A stretch of DNA of 64,000 nt, taken from NCBI RefSeq assembly GCF_033118175.1, contig NC_083692.1, positions 88,950,501 to 89,014,500 on the forward strand. The letters run 5' to 3'. Made by a program: the position numbers and the translations under genes. Of the stretch, positions 57,901-64,000 are shown piece by piece. Numbering within the stretch: the stretch's first letter is position 1; each line of letters opens with the position of its first letter. Source of the stretch: Dama dama. Its lineage: Eukaryota > Chordata > Mammalia > Artiodactyla > Cervidae. The notes below the pieces were generated by a model. That model did no database searches and was not told the origin of the DNA. It saw only the letters and a program-made list of their open reading frames with translations.

Positions 57901-60900
57901 GCCATCTTTTATGCCCTGTAAAGGAGTGGGCAAGGGTTCATCTCCCTAATTTACAGTTGGGGAAACTGAGGCCCAGAAAGTGAGAGACTTGCCCAAGGTC
58001 AATAGTGCAGCTGCAGCTTGAGCCCAGGTTTCATGACTGCCTGTAATCAGGTGGCCCTTCTCCGCTGCACCCAGGTACCATCCAGTCAGACAGGAGCCAG
58101 TGACAGTCCACTGGATGTAGAAGACTGTGCTGGGGGCATGGCCCGGGAAGGCTGTCCCATCCTCTCCAGCTTGGGGCTCCCCTGAGAGGCTCCCTTTCCT
58201 CCCTCAGATCCTGGTCCTGGGCCTCCTTCTGACTTGCCGTGTGACCTGGGCAAGTCTCTGACCACTCCTGGGCCTCACCTTCCACGTCGGTGGAGCAGAA
58301 CTCACGCTGATGTTCTTCTGTCTCAGCCCCCAGTGCAGCGCCCCAGCTCTCCCTGTCCAGCCCCAACCCCTCGGACATCAGGGTGGCGTGGCTGCCCCTG
58401 CCTCCCGGCCTGAGCAACGGGCAGGTGGTGAAGTACAAGATAGAGTACGGTTTGGGAAAGGAAGGTGAGTGGGGGCAGGAATCAGTGAGAGCGGCTGGTG
58501 GGGTGGGGCAAGGTGAACCTAGAAAGGGGGACGGGGGTGCTGGGGGTTGGGAGGGCAGGAGTGGAAGGGAAGGCTCAGTCAGAGGGCTCGCTCAAGACAA
58601 GGGTAGGGCTGGGGGCTAGCCTCACCTTCGCACCACTGTGGTGCGTCATCAGACAGTCGCTACCGCAGGCTCCTTGTCTGCGAAGTGAGGCAGGTGACCT
58701 AGGTAATCCCAGGGGTCCCTTCCAGCTCAGAAGGGATAGGGAGGTGCAGGGTTTGCTTGTGGGATTGAGGGAAATGAGGCATGGGTGGGGTATTAGGACA
58801 GATGTCAAGAATCTCGGGGAGGAGGAATGAAATTGATGAAGACACAGGAGAAGGCAATTGGCTGGGGGCCAGGGGGCCAGGGCGAGGAGGGAGGGAAGGG
58901 TGAGGAAGGGGGCATGGGGGGCGACAGGGCTCTGGAAGAGGCGGTGCTTGGCGGTTTCACAACCAGCCCCTTGTGCCCATGCCCTGGTGGTGTGTGGGCT
59001 GGCTCCCGGGGGCAGTGGGGAGCGTGTGCCCTGACTCTCCCCACTGTGAGCCCAAGCTCATGGCTGGCATCAGCCAGGGCCAGAGGCCTGAGCATTCACT
59101 GAAGCATGGAGTCCATCCAGGCACTGAGGGGTCAGTGTTGGGAGGGCCTCGGGCTCTGATGGCACTGAGGAGCCGGGCCCAGAGTGGAAGAGTCAGTGTA
59201 GGGGGGTTAGGGGTTCTTAAGGCGGCCACCCAAAGCCGGTGTCTTCTGTCCCAGCAGATCAGATTTTCTCCACCGAGGTGCCGGGGAATGAGACGCAGTT
59301 TACGCTGAACTCGCTTCAGCCCAACAAGGTGTATCGAGTGCGGATCTCAGCTGGCACAGGGGCTGGCTACGGGGCCCCCTCCCCGTGGATGCAGCACAGG
59401 ACGCCCAGTGTGCACAACCAGAGCCATGGTACGGGGTCAGAGGGGACAGGTGGGGTGATGTGAGTGACTGTGGGCGTTTGGGATCCCTGGGAGCCCAGAC
59501 CCAACCAACCCCTCCACGAGAGATCTGCCATGGCTGCCCCTGCTCGATGGGGGAAGAGGCGAAGGGCTGGCGTGTGCAGACACCCCTGGGCTCGTGTATC
59601 CCTCCCATCTGCCGTGTGACCTTGGACAGACCATTCACAGCTCTAAGACTTCACTTACTACTGCCAGGTGTATCATGAAGATTAGTTAATATAAACAAAA
59701 GTTCAATACATAGTTAGAACTGGTTAAGTAGTAGCCAACAGGGGACTTCCCTGGCAGTCCAGTGGTTAAGAAGCCATGCCTCCACAGCAGGAGGCACAGG
59801 TTCAATCCCTGGTTGGGGAACTAAGATTCCCATGTGCCGCACAGCATGGCTGGGGAAAAATAAATAAATAAATAGTAGCTGCTTCTGTGACTATGACTGT
59901 TGTGGGTTTTGTTGAGAGGCCCAATAGTAGAGTGGTTAATGAAGACAAAACCTGGCACGCATACTATCTGTGTCATCTTGGGCAAGTTACTGGACTTCTC
60001 TGAGCCTCAGTTTTCTTATCTGTAAAATAGGGACACTAGTATTTATGCTATTTTGTAGGGTTGTAAGAATAAAGTTAGAATACACGCTATGAAGTGCTTA
60101 GAACAGCATCAGACACACAGTGAGCCAACCCAGCCTCAGGCTCTAAGTAGGTCTCCCCACTCTGGTGTCTCCATCCCTCCTTCCTGGCTTCAGCAACCCC
60201 TCTCATCCCCTTGCCTGCCGATGCCCATGCCTTCATCCCTTCAGAAGATTTATAGAGCCCTCCTCTAAGGCAGGTACTGTCAGCCCTGCCCCAGAAGTGC
60301 TCTATGCTAACTTCTTTGCAAACACCCAGGAGACGTCCCGGCGTTCTCAGCACTCTGGGCTTATGGAATAGTGAGTTCTTCTCTAGACCCAGCCTGGGCC
60401 TGACCCTTAGGCTGTGGCTGAGTGGTGAGATATATTGGGAGAACTCTGGCAAGGGCCTCACTCGATACTGTCTTCCTGCTTTCTGCTTCCTCATGCTTCT
60501 TCCCTCCTCCCTTCCCCGGCCTCCCCCTCTTCCTTCTCCTTCACTCTCTTGCTCCTCCTCCCTTACCTGCTCCTCTGCCCCCAGTCCCTTTTGCGCCCAC
60601 AGAGCTGAAGGTACGGGCAAGGATGGAGTCCCTGGTCGTGTCCTGGCAGCCACCCCCGCACCCCGCCCAGATTTCTGGCTACAAACTGTACTGGCGAGAG
60701 GTGGGAACGGAAGAGGAGGAGATGGATGGTGAGAGCCCTCCAGGGGGCCGTGGAGACCAGGCGTGGGATGTGGGGCCCGTCCGGCTCAAGAAGAAAGTGA
60801 AGCAGTATGAACTGACCCAGCTAGGTAAGGAGGGCCGCCCGGGAGGGGATGAGATAGACATAGGTCCAGCGGGGGTCTGGACAAGCTGGGCTGGTGGTTG

Positions 60901-63621
60901 GAGATGGAGTCTCTCAGGGGGTGCGAGAATGACCCCGGAGATTCCTCTAACCAGTGAGTGACCCCCGTGACCTTCCCCAGTCCCTGGCCGGCTGTACGAG
61001 GTGAAGCTCGTGGCGTTCAACAAACACGAGGATGGCTATGCAGCAGTGTGGAAGGGCAAGACAGAGAAGGCTCCCACCCCAGGTGAGGAGCTGGGGAAGC
61101 GGGGGAGGAGGGCTCAGTCAGCAGGTCTGTGCCTGGCCTCCTTTCCCTCTCCTCCGGGCCGGCCCTGGTGGGCAGGCCGTCTGGAAGTTTCAGCCACCTG
61201 CAAACCTGTTCTACTGGCCCTTTTAGATCGCAGAGAGAAGCTCCCGCTTCTGTCTTATGGGCCCTTGTTTTCATTATCCATTATTCATTATCCATTATCC
61301 ATGCTCATTATCCATGAGCAGTGCTAATTTGGAAGGTTTGGACAGAGAGAAACCCCATGGTCCATCAGTGACTTCTGACCCCAAGTTTGACCTTTAAACA
61401 ATTTTTAAGATGACCCACTTTCATCACACTATCTCTCAGATTATTCCTCTGCTTTAGGCAGGGAGGGTATCCCTATGTGGGTCCACCAGGAAACTGAGGC
61501 TCAGAGTTGGTTCAGGCTACTGTAACAAAACACCATAGCCTGGGTAGCTTACACAGCCAACATTTACTTCTCACTGCTTTGGAGGCTGGGAAATCCAGGA
61601 TCAAGGCCTTAGCTGAGTCAGTGTCTGGTGAAGACCCGATTCCTGATTCATAGACCATAGGCCGTCTTCTCGTTGTGTCCTCACAGGGCAGAAAGAGGTC
61701 TAGAGAGTTCCCTAGGGTCTCTTTTATAAGGGCACTGTTATGGACAAAAAACCTGTGTCCCCCAGAATTCATACATTGGAACCCTACCCTCCAGTGTGAT
61801 GTATTAGGAGGTAATTAGGATTAGATGATGTCATGAGGGTGGAACCCTCATGAATGGGATTTGTACTGTTTTAAGTCACACAAAAGAGCTTTCCACCCTT
61901 TTCTGCCCTGAAGACACAATGAAAAGTTGATAGTCTATAACCCAGTAGAGGACCTTCACCAAAACTTGATCTCAGACTCTGAAATTTCTGTTGTTTACCA
62001 CCCAGTCTGTGGTTGTTATAGACAAGTTGTTATAAACAGACAGGACTCCACCATGTGTTCAAATTTCAACATAGGAACTTTGTGGGGGGACACAAACATT
62101 CACTCCATAACACTTCTATATACTTTACAAATATTAACTAATTTAATCCTCATAACCACCCTATGAAATGTAGGTACTATTATTAGCCCCACTGATGGAA
62201 TAGGGAATGGAAACACAGAGAGGTTAATTAACTTCTCCATAGTCACACAGCTAGTACATGGCAGAGTTGGAATTTGAATCAGGACAGCCTGGCTCCAGAA
62301 TCTGTGCTCATAATTACCATGACTCGCTGTCTCCCTCTCTTACATTCTTACATACTAGTGTTCCATAGTCTGCTCGCTGTATGCCCTTGGCCAAAATCAC
62401 TTAAATCCTTGGGGGCCTCAGTTTCCTCATCTGTGAAGTGGAAATAAAGCCTTATTCCCAACTCACAGGATCACAAGAGAAGGGTAAAAGAAAGGGCCTT
62501 GGGAACTGCAAACCACGGTATGTATTTCCAGATGAGTATCCTCACTCCCTTCCTACACTCTAATTTTCACCCTCCAGACCTGCCCATCCAGAGGGGGCCA
62601 CCCTTGCCCCCTGCCCATGTCCATGCGGAATCAAACAGCTCTACCTCCATTTGGCTTCGGTGGAAAAAGCCAGACTTCACCACAGTCAAGATTGTCAACT
62701 ACACCGTGCGCTTCAGCCCGTGGGGGCTCAGGAACGCCTCCCTGGTCACCTATTACACCAGGTGGGGCGCGGGGCTGTGCAGGGGCGGAGTGGGGGGGAG
62801 GAAGGCAGCAGGGGGTGGTGAAGAGAGGGGCCTGAGGCGGCAGGGCGTTTCATGACTCGCGTTAAACGGGGGGCGCATTGAGAGTCTGATGGCCTGATGG
62901 TGACAGATGGGAAAGGAGAGCCCATCCAGTCCTGTCCCCTCATCAGAGGGCCTTCTGCTCCACCCAGGGAGACATCATGCAGGACAGACCTACTTCTTCA
63001 CTCTCAGGTGGTGGGGAAGAGAAAGCCCAGCTGCTGTCCTGAGAGGCCCGCCTTGTTGGATGGGGAGTCAGAGACCTGTTGGTCTCTGTTGGTTTGGCAG
63101 ACAAGACAAAGCATAAAAAGCAATAGATACATATTAATACAGTTGCAGCTAAAGGAAAATTATGCATCAAGGAAGAGTTATGCATTAAGGAAAAGTTATG
63201 CATCTTTTCCTTTAAGTCAAGGAAAAGAAGCATCAGAGAGGGTTCTTTGGGTGGAGAGTGACATGGATTAACCCAGGAATATTTCTTGGAAGAGGGGGCC
63301 TGGCTTGGGGATTGGACATGGAATCTCACATACACATCCATCCATCCACATCTTTCTGCAGGTCCTCTGGATGGTGTTAGAGGCCCCAGTGTCAGGGAGC
63401 AGATTCCCTGCCCAAGGCAGGGGTTGGGGCTGGGTTGGGGGGAGGAGACTTGAAGGGGCCTGAGACTCCTAGTTGCATTTCTTACCTTGGCAGCTCTGGA
63501 GAAGACATCCTCATTGGCGGGCTGAAGCCATTCACCAAATACGAGTTTGCAGTACAGTCTCATGGTGTGGACATGGACGGGCCTTTCGGCTCCGTGGTAG
63601 AGCGTTCCACCCTGCCTGACC
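33555..63621 (+). CDS. IGDCC4: IGDCC4 (Nope), exons 1-14; 3' part outside window
   Basis: Joined segments are 33555-33624, 43688-44038, 44689-44830, 51368-51504, 52715-52855, 55856-56011, 56722-57135, 57628-57792, 58327-58464, 59258-59428, 60585-60824, 60981-61082, 62578-62761 and 63494-63621. They encode 846 residues and end in an open phase. IGDCC4 is a type I membrane protein of the DCC/neogenin family, expressed in embryonic neural tissue and fetal hepatoblasts (established knowledge). Approximate domains: signal peptide 1-23, Ig1 30-138, Ig2 141-230, Ig3 240-330, Ig4 335-423, FN3-1 427-525, FN3-2 526-625, FN3-3 630-740, FN3-4 743-846. Each Ig has its Cys pair (LDC/YSC, FQC/YRC, MEC/YVC, FVC/YQC). 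Nine N-X-S/T sequons are visible. The fifth FN3, transmembrane and cytoplasmic parts expected of the about 1250-residue protein are missing only because the window ends. IGDCC3 is excluded by sequence. Confidence 0.95.
33879..33936. repeat. (GT)18(GC)11 compound microsatellite
   Basis: Eighteen GT units (33879-33914) run directly into eleven GC units (33915-33936), giving 58 bases of uninterrupted alternating purine-pyrimidine. Confidence 0.95.
35455..36430 (+). repeat. Ancient interspersed repeat (same family as 5853 and 30750), split by a CHR SINE
   Basis: The left part begins catttattcattcattcaac and runs to about 35895. The right part (ggttttgagatctgttttgc, gtagtaatccagaagagagg) resumes at about 36225, after the SINE. 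Confidence 0.55.
35912..36224 (-). mobile_element. CHR-type SINE, near full length
   Basis: A T-rich tail on the left, body (gttgctgcttgtgggctttc ... cgcagactcagtagttg), and reversed head at the right (ttaaccaccagagcatcagg). Confidence 0.85.
36958..37057 (-). mobile_element. Short CHR-type SINE
   Basis: Diverged reversed head: ggcatgtggaatcttagctc, ttaaccactggactgcc, agcaagtccc. Confidence 0.7.
37990..38035. repeat. (TTTA)4 tract bounded by a perfect 15-bp direct repeat
   Basis: AGGAAGGTATTTTTA occurs at 37990-38004 and 38021-38035. The sixteen bases between are four TTTA units. Confidence 0.9.
38151..38278 (-). mobile_element. Short CHR-type SINE
   Basis: Reversed tRNA-like head (ttccttgatcagggatgaaa ... 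ctggaccgccagggaattcc) with a T-rich left end. Confidence 0.82.
40870..41078 (-). mobile_element. Bov-tA SINE with perfect 15-bp target-site duplication
   Basis: Reversed body and head (ggatcgaacctgggtttcct ... ctgagccaccagtgaga). The duplication TCCAGTTTATGAAGT is at 40855-40869 and 41079-41093. Confidence 0.92.
41160..41290 (-). mobile_element. MIR SINE
   Basis: The reversed MIR core is well kept: ttttacagatgtggaaactg, agagaggtgaagtggcttgt and cacatagctgataggtgg. Confidence 0.75.
41671..41890 (+). mobile_element. Bov-tA SINE
   Basis: Head aggcttcccagatggctcaa through body to gagtcggacacgagtc. Short flanking repeats (ctagatg) suggest the insertion site. Confidence 0.86.
42006..42025 (+). 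repeat. G-tract cluster, G-quadruplex candidate
   Basis: Runs of 7, 6 and 5 G are separated by single T residues. The long runs can supply the four G-triplets required. Confidence 0.6.
42783..43450 (-). mobile_element. Old L1 fragment split by a Bov-tA
   Basis: The left part (caattcacatgccacaaaat ... tgatagctgagtaatat) is a terminal L1 region. It resumes after the SINE as gcatttgagttgcgtccact. Copies of the same region elsewhere read continuously across this point. Confidence 0.7.
43188..43405 (+). mobile_element. Bov-tA SINE inside an L1, with perfect 11-bp target-site duplication
   Basis: A full head and body are present. AGTGATTGGGC lies at 43177-43187 and 43406-43416. The insertion is about 280 bases upstream of IGDCC4 exon 2. 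Confidence 0.9.
43688..44038 (+). CDS. IGDCC4: IGDCC4 exon 2, first Ig domain
   Basis: Acceptor tctatgcag, donor gtaagt, 351 bases, phase 1 at both ends. It encodes EQPLPQETTVSLSCG to QAAVVKLA. It includes VLDCSLG and YSCLAHG (Ig Cys pair), VTWSKDG and a glycosylation sequon in LPNGSLW. Confidence 0.95.
44039..44688 (+). other. IGDCC4 intron 2
   Basis: No repeat or gene recognised in this 650-base intron. Confidence 0.7.
44689..44830 (+). CDS. IGDCC4: IGDCC4 exon 3, second Ig domain (first half)
   Basis: Acceptor tcctcacccccag, donor gtgagt, 142 bases, phase 1 in and phase 2 out. It encodes LAGFSLHPESQTVEENG to DQVTLPEDPR, with the Cys in FQCQIEG and Trp in ITWEKD. Confidence 0.94.
45556..45857 (-). 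mobile_element. CHR-type SINE, full length, with target-site duplication
   Basis: A reversed CHR element ends ccaccagggaagtccc. The flanks caccccatagattctt (before) and caccccacggattctt (after) form a 16-bp duplication with two changes. Confidence 0.88.
46455..46571 (-). mobile_element. Bov-A SINE monomer
   Basis: Reversed body unit: gtgttcaactctttgcgaat to gagtgggttgccatgccctt. Confidence 0.85.
48005..48135 (-). mobile_element. Bov-A SINE monomer
   Basis: Reversed body unit: gctaagtcgcttcagtcatg to tgccatttccttctccagag. Confidence 0.86.
49258..49464 (-). mobile_element. Bov-tA SINE
   Basis: Reversed body and head (accaaacctgtgtcttctgc ... actgagccaccagggaaac). The 9-mer CTCTTGGAT flanks both sides. 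Confidence 0.88.
50345..50530 (+). mobile_element. MIR SINE
   Basis: Left end gaaagaacgtgggatctggc, core ctgtgggaccttggaaaaat and tcaccaataaaatgaaggct. Confidence 0.65.
51012..51202 (-). mobile_element. CHR-type SINE
   Basis: Reversed element ending ggaccaccagggaagttcc, 165 bases upstream of IGDCC4 exon 4. Confidence 0.82.
51368..51504 (+). CDS. IGDCC4: IGDCC4 exon 4, second Ig domain (second half)
   Basis: Acceptor gtcccttcccaag, donor gtaagg, 137 bases, phase 2 in and phase 1 out. It encodes LITLPNGVLQILDVQEGD, then YRCVATNSARQ to LLRVAHR. The Cys completes the Ig2 pair. Confidence 0.95.
51505..52714 (+). other. IGDCC4 intron 4
   Basis: It contains an MIR at about 51878-52050; otherwise no feature is recognised. 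Confidence 0.65.
51878..52050 (+). mobile_element. MIR SINE
   Basis: ggacacaggctttggggtca, ggtttgaatcctggcttctc and catctgtgtgaccctgggct form a clear MIR left half and core. Confidence 0.75.
52715..52855 (+). CDS. IGDCC4: IGDCC4 exon 5, third Ig domain (first half)
   Basis: Acceptor cctccctccag, donor gtaagt, 141 bases, phase 1 both ends. It encodes SLASAGGQDVVIVAAPENTT, then VVMECVASADP and SWVRQ. Contains the first Ig3 Cys and an NTT sequon. Confidence 0.95.
54045..54190 (+). mobile_element. MER5-like hAT fragment
   Basis: gtgtttctcaaatcctgacc, ggatgacccagggagcttct and tgtttaacaagttcctaagg follow the MER5A order. The right end is tgaaagtgtggtc. Confidence 0.6.
54187..54335 (-). mobile_element. 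MER5-like hAT fragment in opposite orientation
   Basis: tgtggtctttacctacctct, gttagaaatgcagaatctag and ggggatttgagaattgctgt correspond to the reverse complement of MER5. It adjoins the copy at 54045. Confidence 0.5.
54458..54584 (+). mobile_element. Bov-A SINE monomer with perfect 13-bp target-site duplication
   Basis: Body ggagaaggaagtggcaaccc to cggacacgactgagcgactc. ACTCCACTAAGTC lies at 54445-54457 and 54585-54597. Confidence 0.92.
54868..54995 (-). mobile_element. Short CHR-type SINE
   Basis: Reversed tRNA-like head (cttgaccagggattgaaccc ... ctggactgctaggggattcc) with a T-rich left end. Confidence 0.82.
55856..56011 (+). CDS. IGDCC4: IGDCC4 exon 6, third Ig domain (second half)
   Basis: Acceptor ctcctcccgcag, donor gtgagg, 156 bases, phase 1 both ends. 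It encodes GKPISTDVIVLGRTNLLI, then GVYVCRANKPRTRDF to ELRVL. Completes the Ig3 Cys pair. Confidence 0.95.
56012..56721 (+). other. IGDCC4 intron 6
   Basis: G-rich purine-biased sequence including a run of 11 G at 56403-56413. No repeat family or exon recognised. Confidence 0.7.
56722..57135 (+). CDS. IGDCC4: IGDCC4 exon 7, fourth Ig domain and first half of FN3-1
   Basis: Acceptor cggtcccccag, donor gtgcgt, 414 bases, phase 1 both ends. Ig4 shows FVCRASGEP, LRWLHDG and YYQCVAENG. FN3-1 begins at GLPSAPTRVTATPLSSS and continues to GFSLHYQKARG. The exon is extremely CpG-rich. Confidence 0.95.
57136..57627 (+). other. IGDCC4 intron 7
   Basis: Nothing recognised in this 492-base intron. Confidence 0.7.
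57628..57792 (+). CDS. IGDCC4: IGDCC4 exon 8, second half of FN3-1
   Basis: Acceptor taacccactcag, donor gtaggg, 165 bases, phase 1 both ends. It encodes VDNVEYQFAVNNDTTELQV, DLEPNTDYEFYVVAYSQLG, ending HTLDD. The sequon NDT is present. Confidence 0.95.
57793..58326 (+). other. IGDCC4 intron 8 with an MIR
   Basis: A reversed MIR spans about 57890-58045 (ttggggaaactgaggcccag, gacttgcccaaggtcaatag). Nothing else recognised. Confidence 0.7.
58327..58464 (+). CDS. IGDCC4: IGDCC4 exon 9, first half of FN3-2
   Basis: Acceptor cttctgtctcag, donor gtgagt, 138 bases, phase 1 both ends. It encodes PSAAPQLSLSSPNPSDI, VAWLPLPPGLSNGQVVKYK and IEYGLGKE. Confidence 0.94.
58465..59257 (+). other. IGDCC4 intron 9
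   Basis: GC-rich; no repeat or exon recognised. It ends in a tandem CAGCAG acceptor. Confidence 0.7.
59258..59428 (+). CDS. IGDCC4: IGDCC4 exon 10, second half of FN3-2
   Basis: Acceptor gtcccagcag, donor gtacgg, 171 bases, phase 1 both ends. It encodes QIFSTEVPGNETQFTLNS, LQPNKVYRVRISAGTGAG, ending HNQSH. Sequons NET and NQS. The acceptor is NAGNAG and could add one Ala if the first AG were used. Confidence 0.94.
59590..59735 (+). mobile_element. MIR SINE
   Basis: Core tctgccgtgtgaccttggac and right part atcatgaagattagttaata. Confidence 0.65.
59741..59874 (+). mobile_element. Short CHR-type SINE
   Basis: Head gacttccctggcagtccagt, box B-like aggttcaatccctggtt and an (AAAT)n tail. Confidence 0.87.
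59928..60125 (+). mobile_element. MIR SINE, near full length
   Basis: gtcatcttgggcaagttact, ctctgagcctcagttttctt, atctgtaaaatagggacact and gcttagaacagcatcagaca appear in consensus order. Confidence 0.85.
60585..60824 (+). CDS. IGDCC4: IGDCC4 exon 11, first part of FN3-3
   Basis: Acceptor ctctgcccccag, donor gtaagg, 240 bases, phase 1 both ends. It encodes PFAPTELKVRARMESLVVSW, GYKLYWREVGTEEEEMDGES, then VGPVRLKKKVKQYELTQL. The acidic-glycine insert after YWREVG is typical of this protein. Confidence 0.95.
60981..61082 (+). CDS. IGDCC4: IGDCC4 exon 12, second part of FN3-3
   Basis: Acceptor ccttccccag, donor gtgagg, 102 bases, phase 1 both ends. It encodes PGRLYEVKLVAFNKHEDGY to KTEKAPTP. 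The preceding intron is only 156 bases. Confidence 0.95.
61509..62112 (-). mobile_element. Old MaLR-type LTR, interrupted by a second LTR
   Basis: The left part (ttcaggctactgtaacaaaa ... ttggaggctgggaaatccag ... gtgtcctcacagggcagaaa) ends about 61737. The matching right end (tcaaatttcaacataggaac ... acacaaacattcactccata) resumes about 62055. This is a solo, decayed retroviral-type LTR without coding capacity. Confidence 0.65.
61738..62030 (+). mobile_element. MLT1-type LTR inserted in another LTR
   Basis: tgttatggacaaaaaacctg, cccagaattcatacattgga, aggaggtaattaggattaga, gatgtcatgagggtggaacc and tctgttgtttaccacccagt follow the MLT1 order. It is a solo LTR remnant with no internal genes. Confidence 0.75.
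62112..62325 (-). mobile_element. MIR SINE
   Basis: Reversed MIR: ttaatcctcataaccaccct, agagaggttaattaacttct, gtcacacagctagtacatgg. Confidence 0.8.
62375..62480 (+). mobile_element. MIR SINE fragment
   Basis: gcctcagtttcctcatctgt with gaagtggaaataaagcctta; oriented against the MIR at 62112. Confidence 0.65.
62578..62761 (+). CDS. IGDCC4: IGDCC4 exon 13, first half of FN3-4
   Basis: Acceptor ccctccag, donor gtgggg, 184 bases, phase 1 in and phase 2 out. It encodes LPIQRGPPLPPAHVHAESNS, STSIWLRWKKPDFTTVKIV and RNASLVTYYT. Sequons NSS, NYT and NAS. Confidence 0.95.
62762..63493 (+). other. IGDCC4 intron 13
   Basis: No repeat family recognised. It carries a short local array and inverted repeat at 63152-63227. 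Confidence 0.7.
63152..63227. repeat. Three TTATGCAT-containing tandem units followed by a perfect 9-bp inverted repeat
   Basis: Units of 17-18 bases start at 63152, 63169 and 63187 (aaggaa..ttatgcat). Directly after, CTTTTCCTT (63204-63212) pairs with AAGGAAAAG (63219-63227) across a 6-base loop. Confidence 0.85.
63494..63621 (+). CDS. IGDCC4: IGDCC4 exon 14, second half of FN3-4
   Basis: Acceptor taccttggcag, donor gtgagt, 128 bases, phase 2 in and phase 1 out. It encodes SGEDILIGGLKPFTKYEF, AVQSHGVDMDGPFGSVVERS and TLPD. This is the last exon in the window; the coding region continues to the right. Confidence 0.95.
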
Positions 63622-64000
63622 GTGAGTGGCCCCTCAGCCCCTTGAGCGAACTCCATGCCCCAGCAGCCCTCTGCTGAAATGCCCCTCCGAACCCTGTAAG
63701 TTCCTGTCAGTCGCTATGCATTTATGCTGGCAATCCAATGCTGGTCTTAACCATTTACTCACAGGCATGATCACATAAGATTTAGAGGAGGGGTTTCTTT
63801 TAAGAGGCTGTGCCAAGACCTCACTGAGCTGTGAAGAGGGCTGGCTCTGGAGGCAGGCATCCCGGACTCTGCATTTGGGTCCCCGTCGTGCCCCTGACAC
63901 CCAGGGAGACTAGGCAGGCCCCTTCCCCAGCAGGGCTTCTGTGTCCTCATCTGTAAGAGGGGAAGATGCGACCATGAGCTCTGCAGGTCTGTGACTCTGG
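63622..64000 (+). other. IGDCC4 intron 14 (incomplete)
   Basis: No acceptor followed by the expected FN3-5 sequence is found before the window ends. Nothing else recognised. Confidence 0.7.

Larger units (their letters stand above)
59429..60584 (+). other. IGDCC4 intron 10 with two MIRs and a CHR SINE
   Basis: Repeats at 59590-59735, 59741-59874 and 59928-60125. The 3' end is a very long pyrimidine tract (about 60480-60582) leading to the acceptor of exon 11. Confidence 0.75.
61083..62577 (+). other. IGDCC4 intron 12 with nested LTRs and MIRs
   Basis: Contains a nested pair of MaLR-type LTR remnants (61509-62112) and two opposed MIRs. No exon seen. Confidence 0.7.

Noticed and set aside
63700..64000. 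Next IGDCC4 exon near the right edge
   Set aside because: No acceptor followed by the expected FN3-5 start after LPDR was found. The AG sites present lead into frames unrelated to the protein.

Overview
The window is vertebrate genomic DNA from a ruminant, almost certainly a bovid. The evidence is the dense set of ruminant retroposons (Bov-tA and Bov-A2 SINEs, CHR-type tRNA-derived SINEs, a BovB/RTE LINE fragment, ruminant-type L1 tails) lying among older mammalian repeats (MIR, MER5, MER2, MaLR LTRs, L1M). Cattle, sheep and goat cannot be separated from the sequence alone. There are no operons, CRISPR arrays, tRNA or rRNA genes.

Two protein-coding genes lie head to tail on the + strand. (1) The last seven coding exons of DPP8 (36-14471) carry the end of the beta-propeller and the whole alpha/beta-hydrolase domain with its Ser-Asp-His triad. 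A SINE-free 3' UTR of about 4 kb follows and ends at an AATAAA at 18466. (2) After about 14.5 kb of repeat-rich intergenic DNA, a CpG island at about 33.0-35.3 kb carries the first exon of IGDCC4 (Nope), with start codon at 33555. Thirteen further exons between 43688 and 63621 encode four Ig domains and four fibronectin type III domains. The fifth FN3 domain, the transmembrane segment and the cytoplasmic tail lie beyond the right edge. DPP8 next to IGDCC4 in the same orientation matches the known mammalian gene order (human 15q22).

All exon borders were placed by GT/AG signals and unbroken reading phase. The DPP8 pieces sum to exactly 320 codons including the stop, and the catalytic residues fall where the 898-residue protein has them. 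The IGDCC4 pieces sum to 846 codons plus one base.

No new multi-gene system is present. The most unusual structures are: four simple A-rich (or T-rich) tracts each bounded by perfect 15-18 bp direct repeats, which look like retrotransposition events that left only a tail; an in-frame alternative acceptor that would add 16 residues to DPP8; a NAGNAG acceptor in IGDCC4; a strong-context upstream ORF and CGG repeats ahead of the weak-context IGDCC4 start; and several nested transposon insertions with clear target-site duplications.
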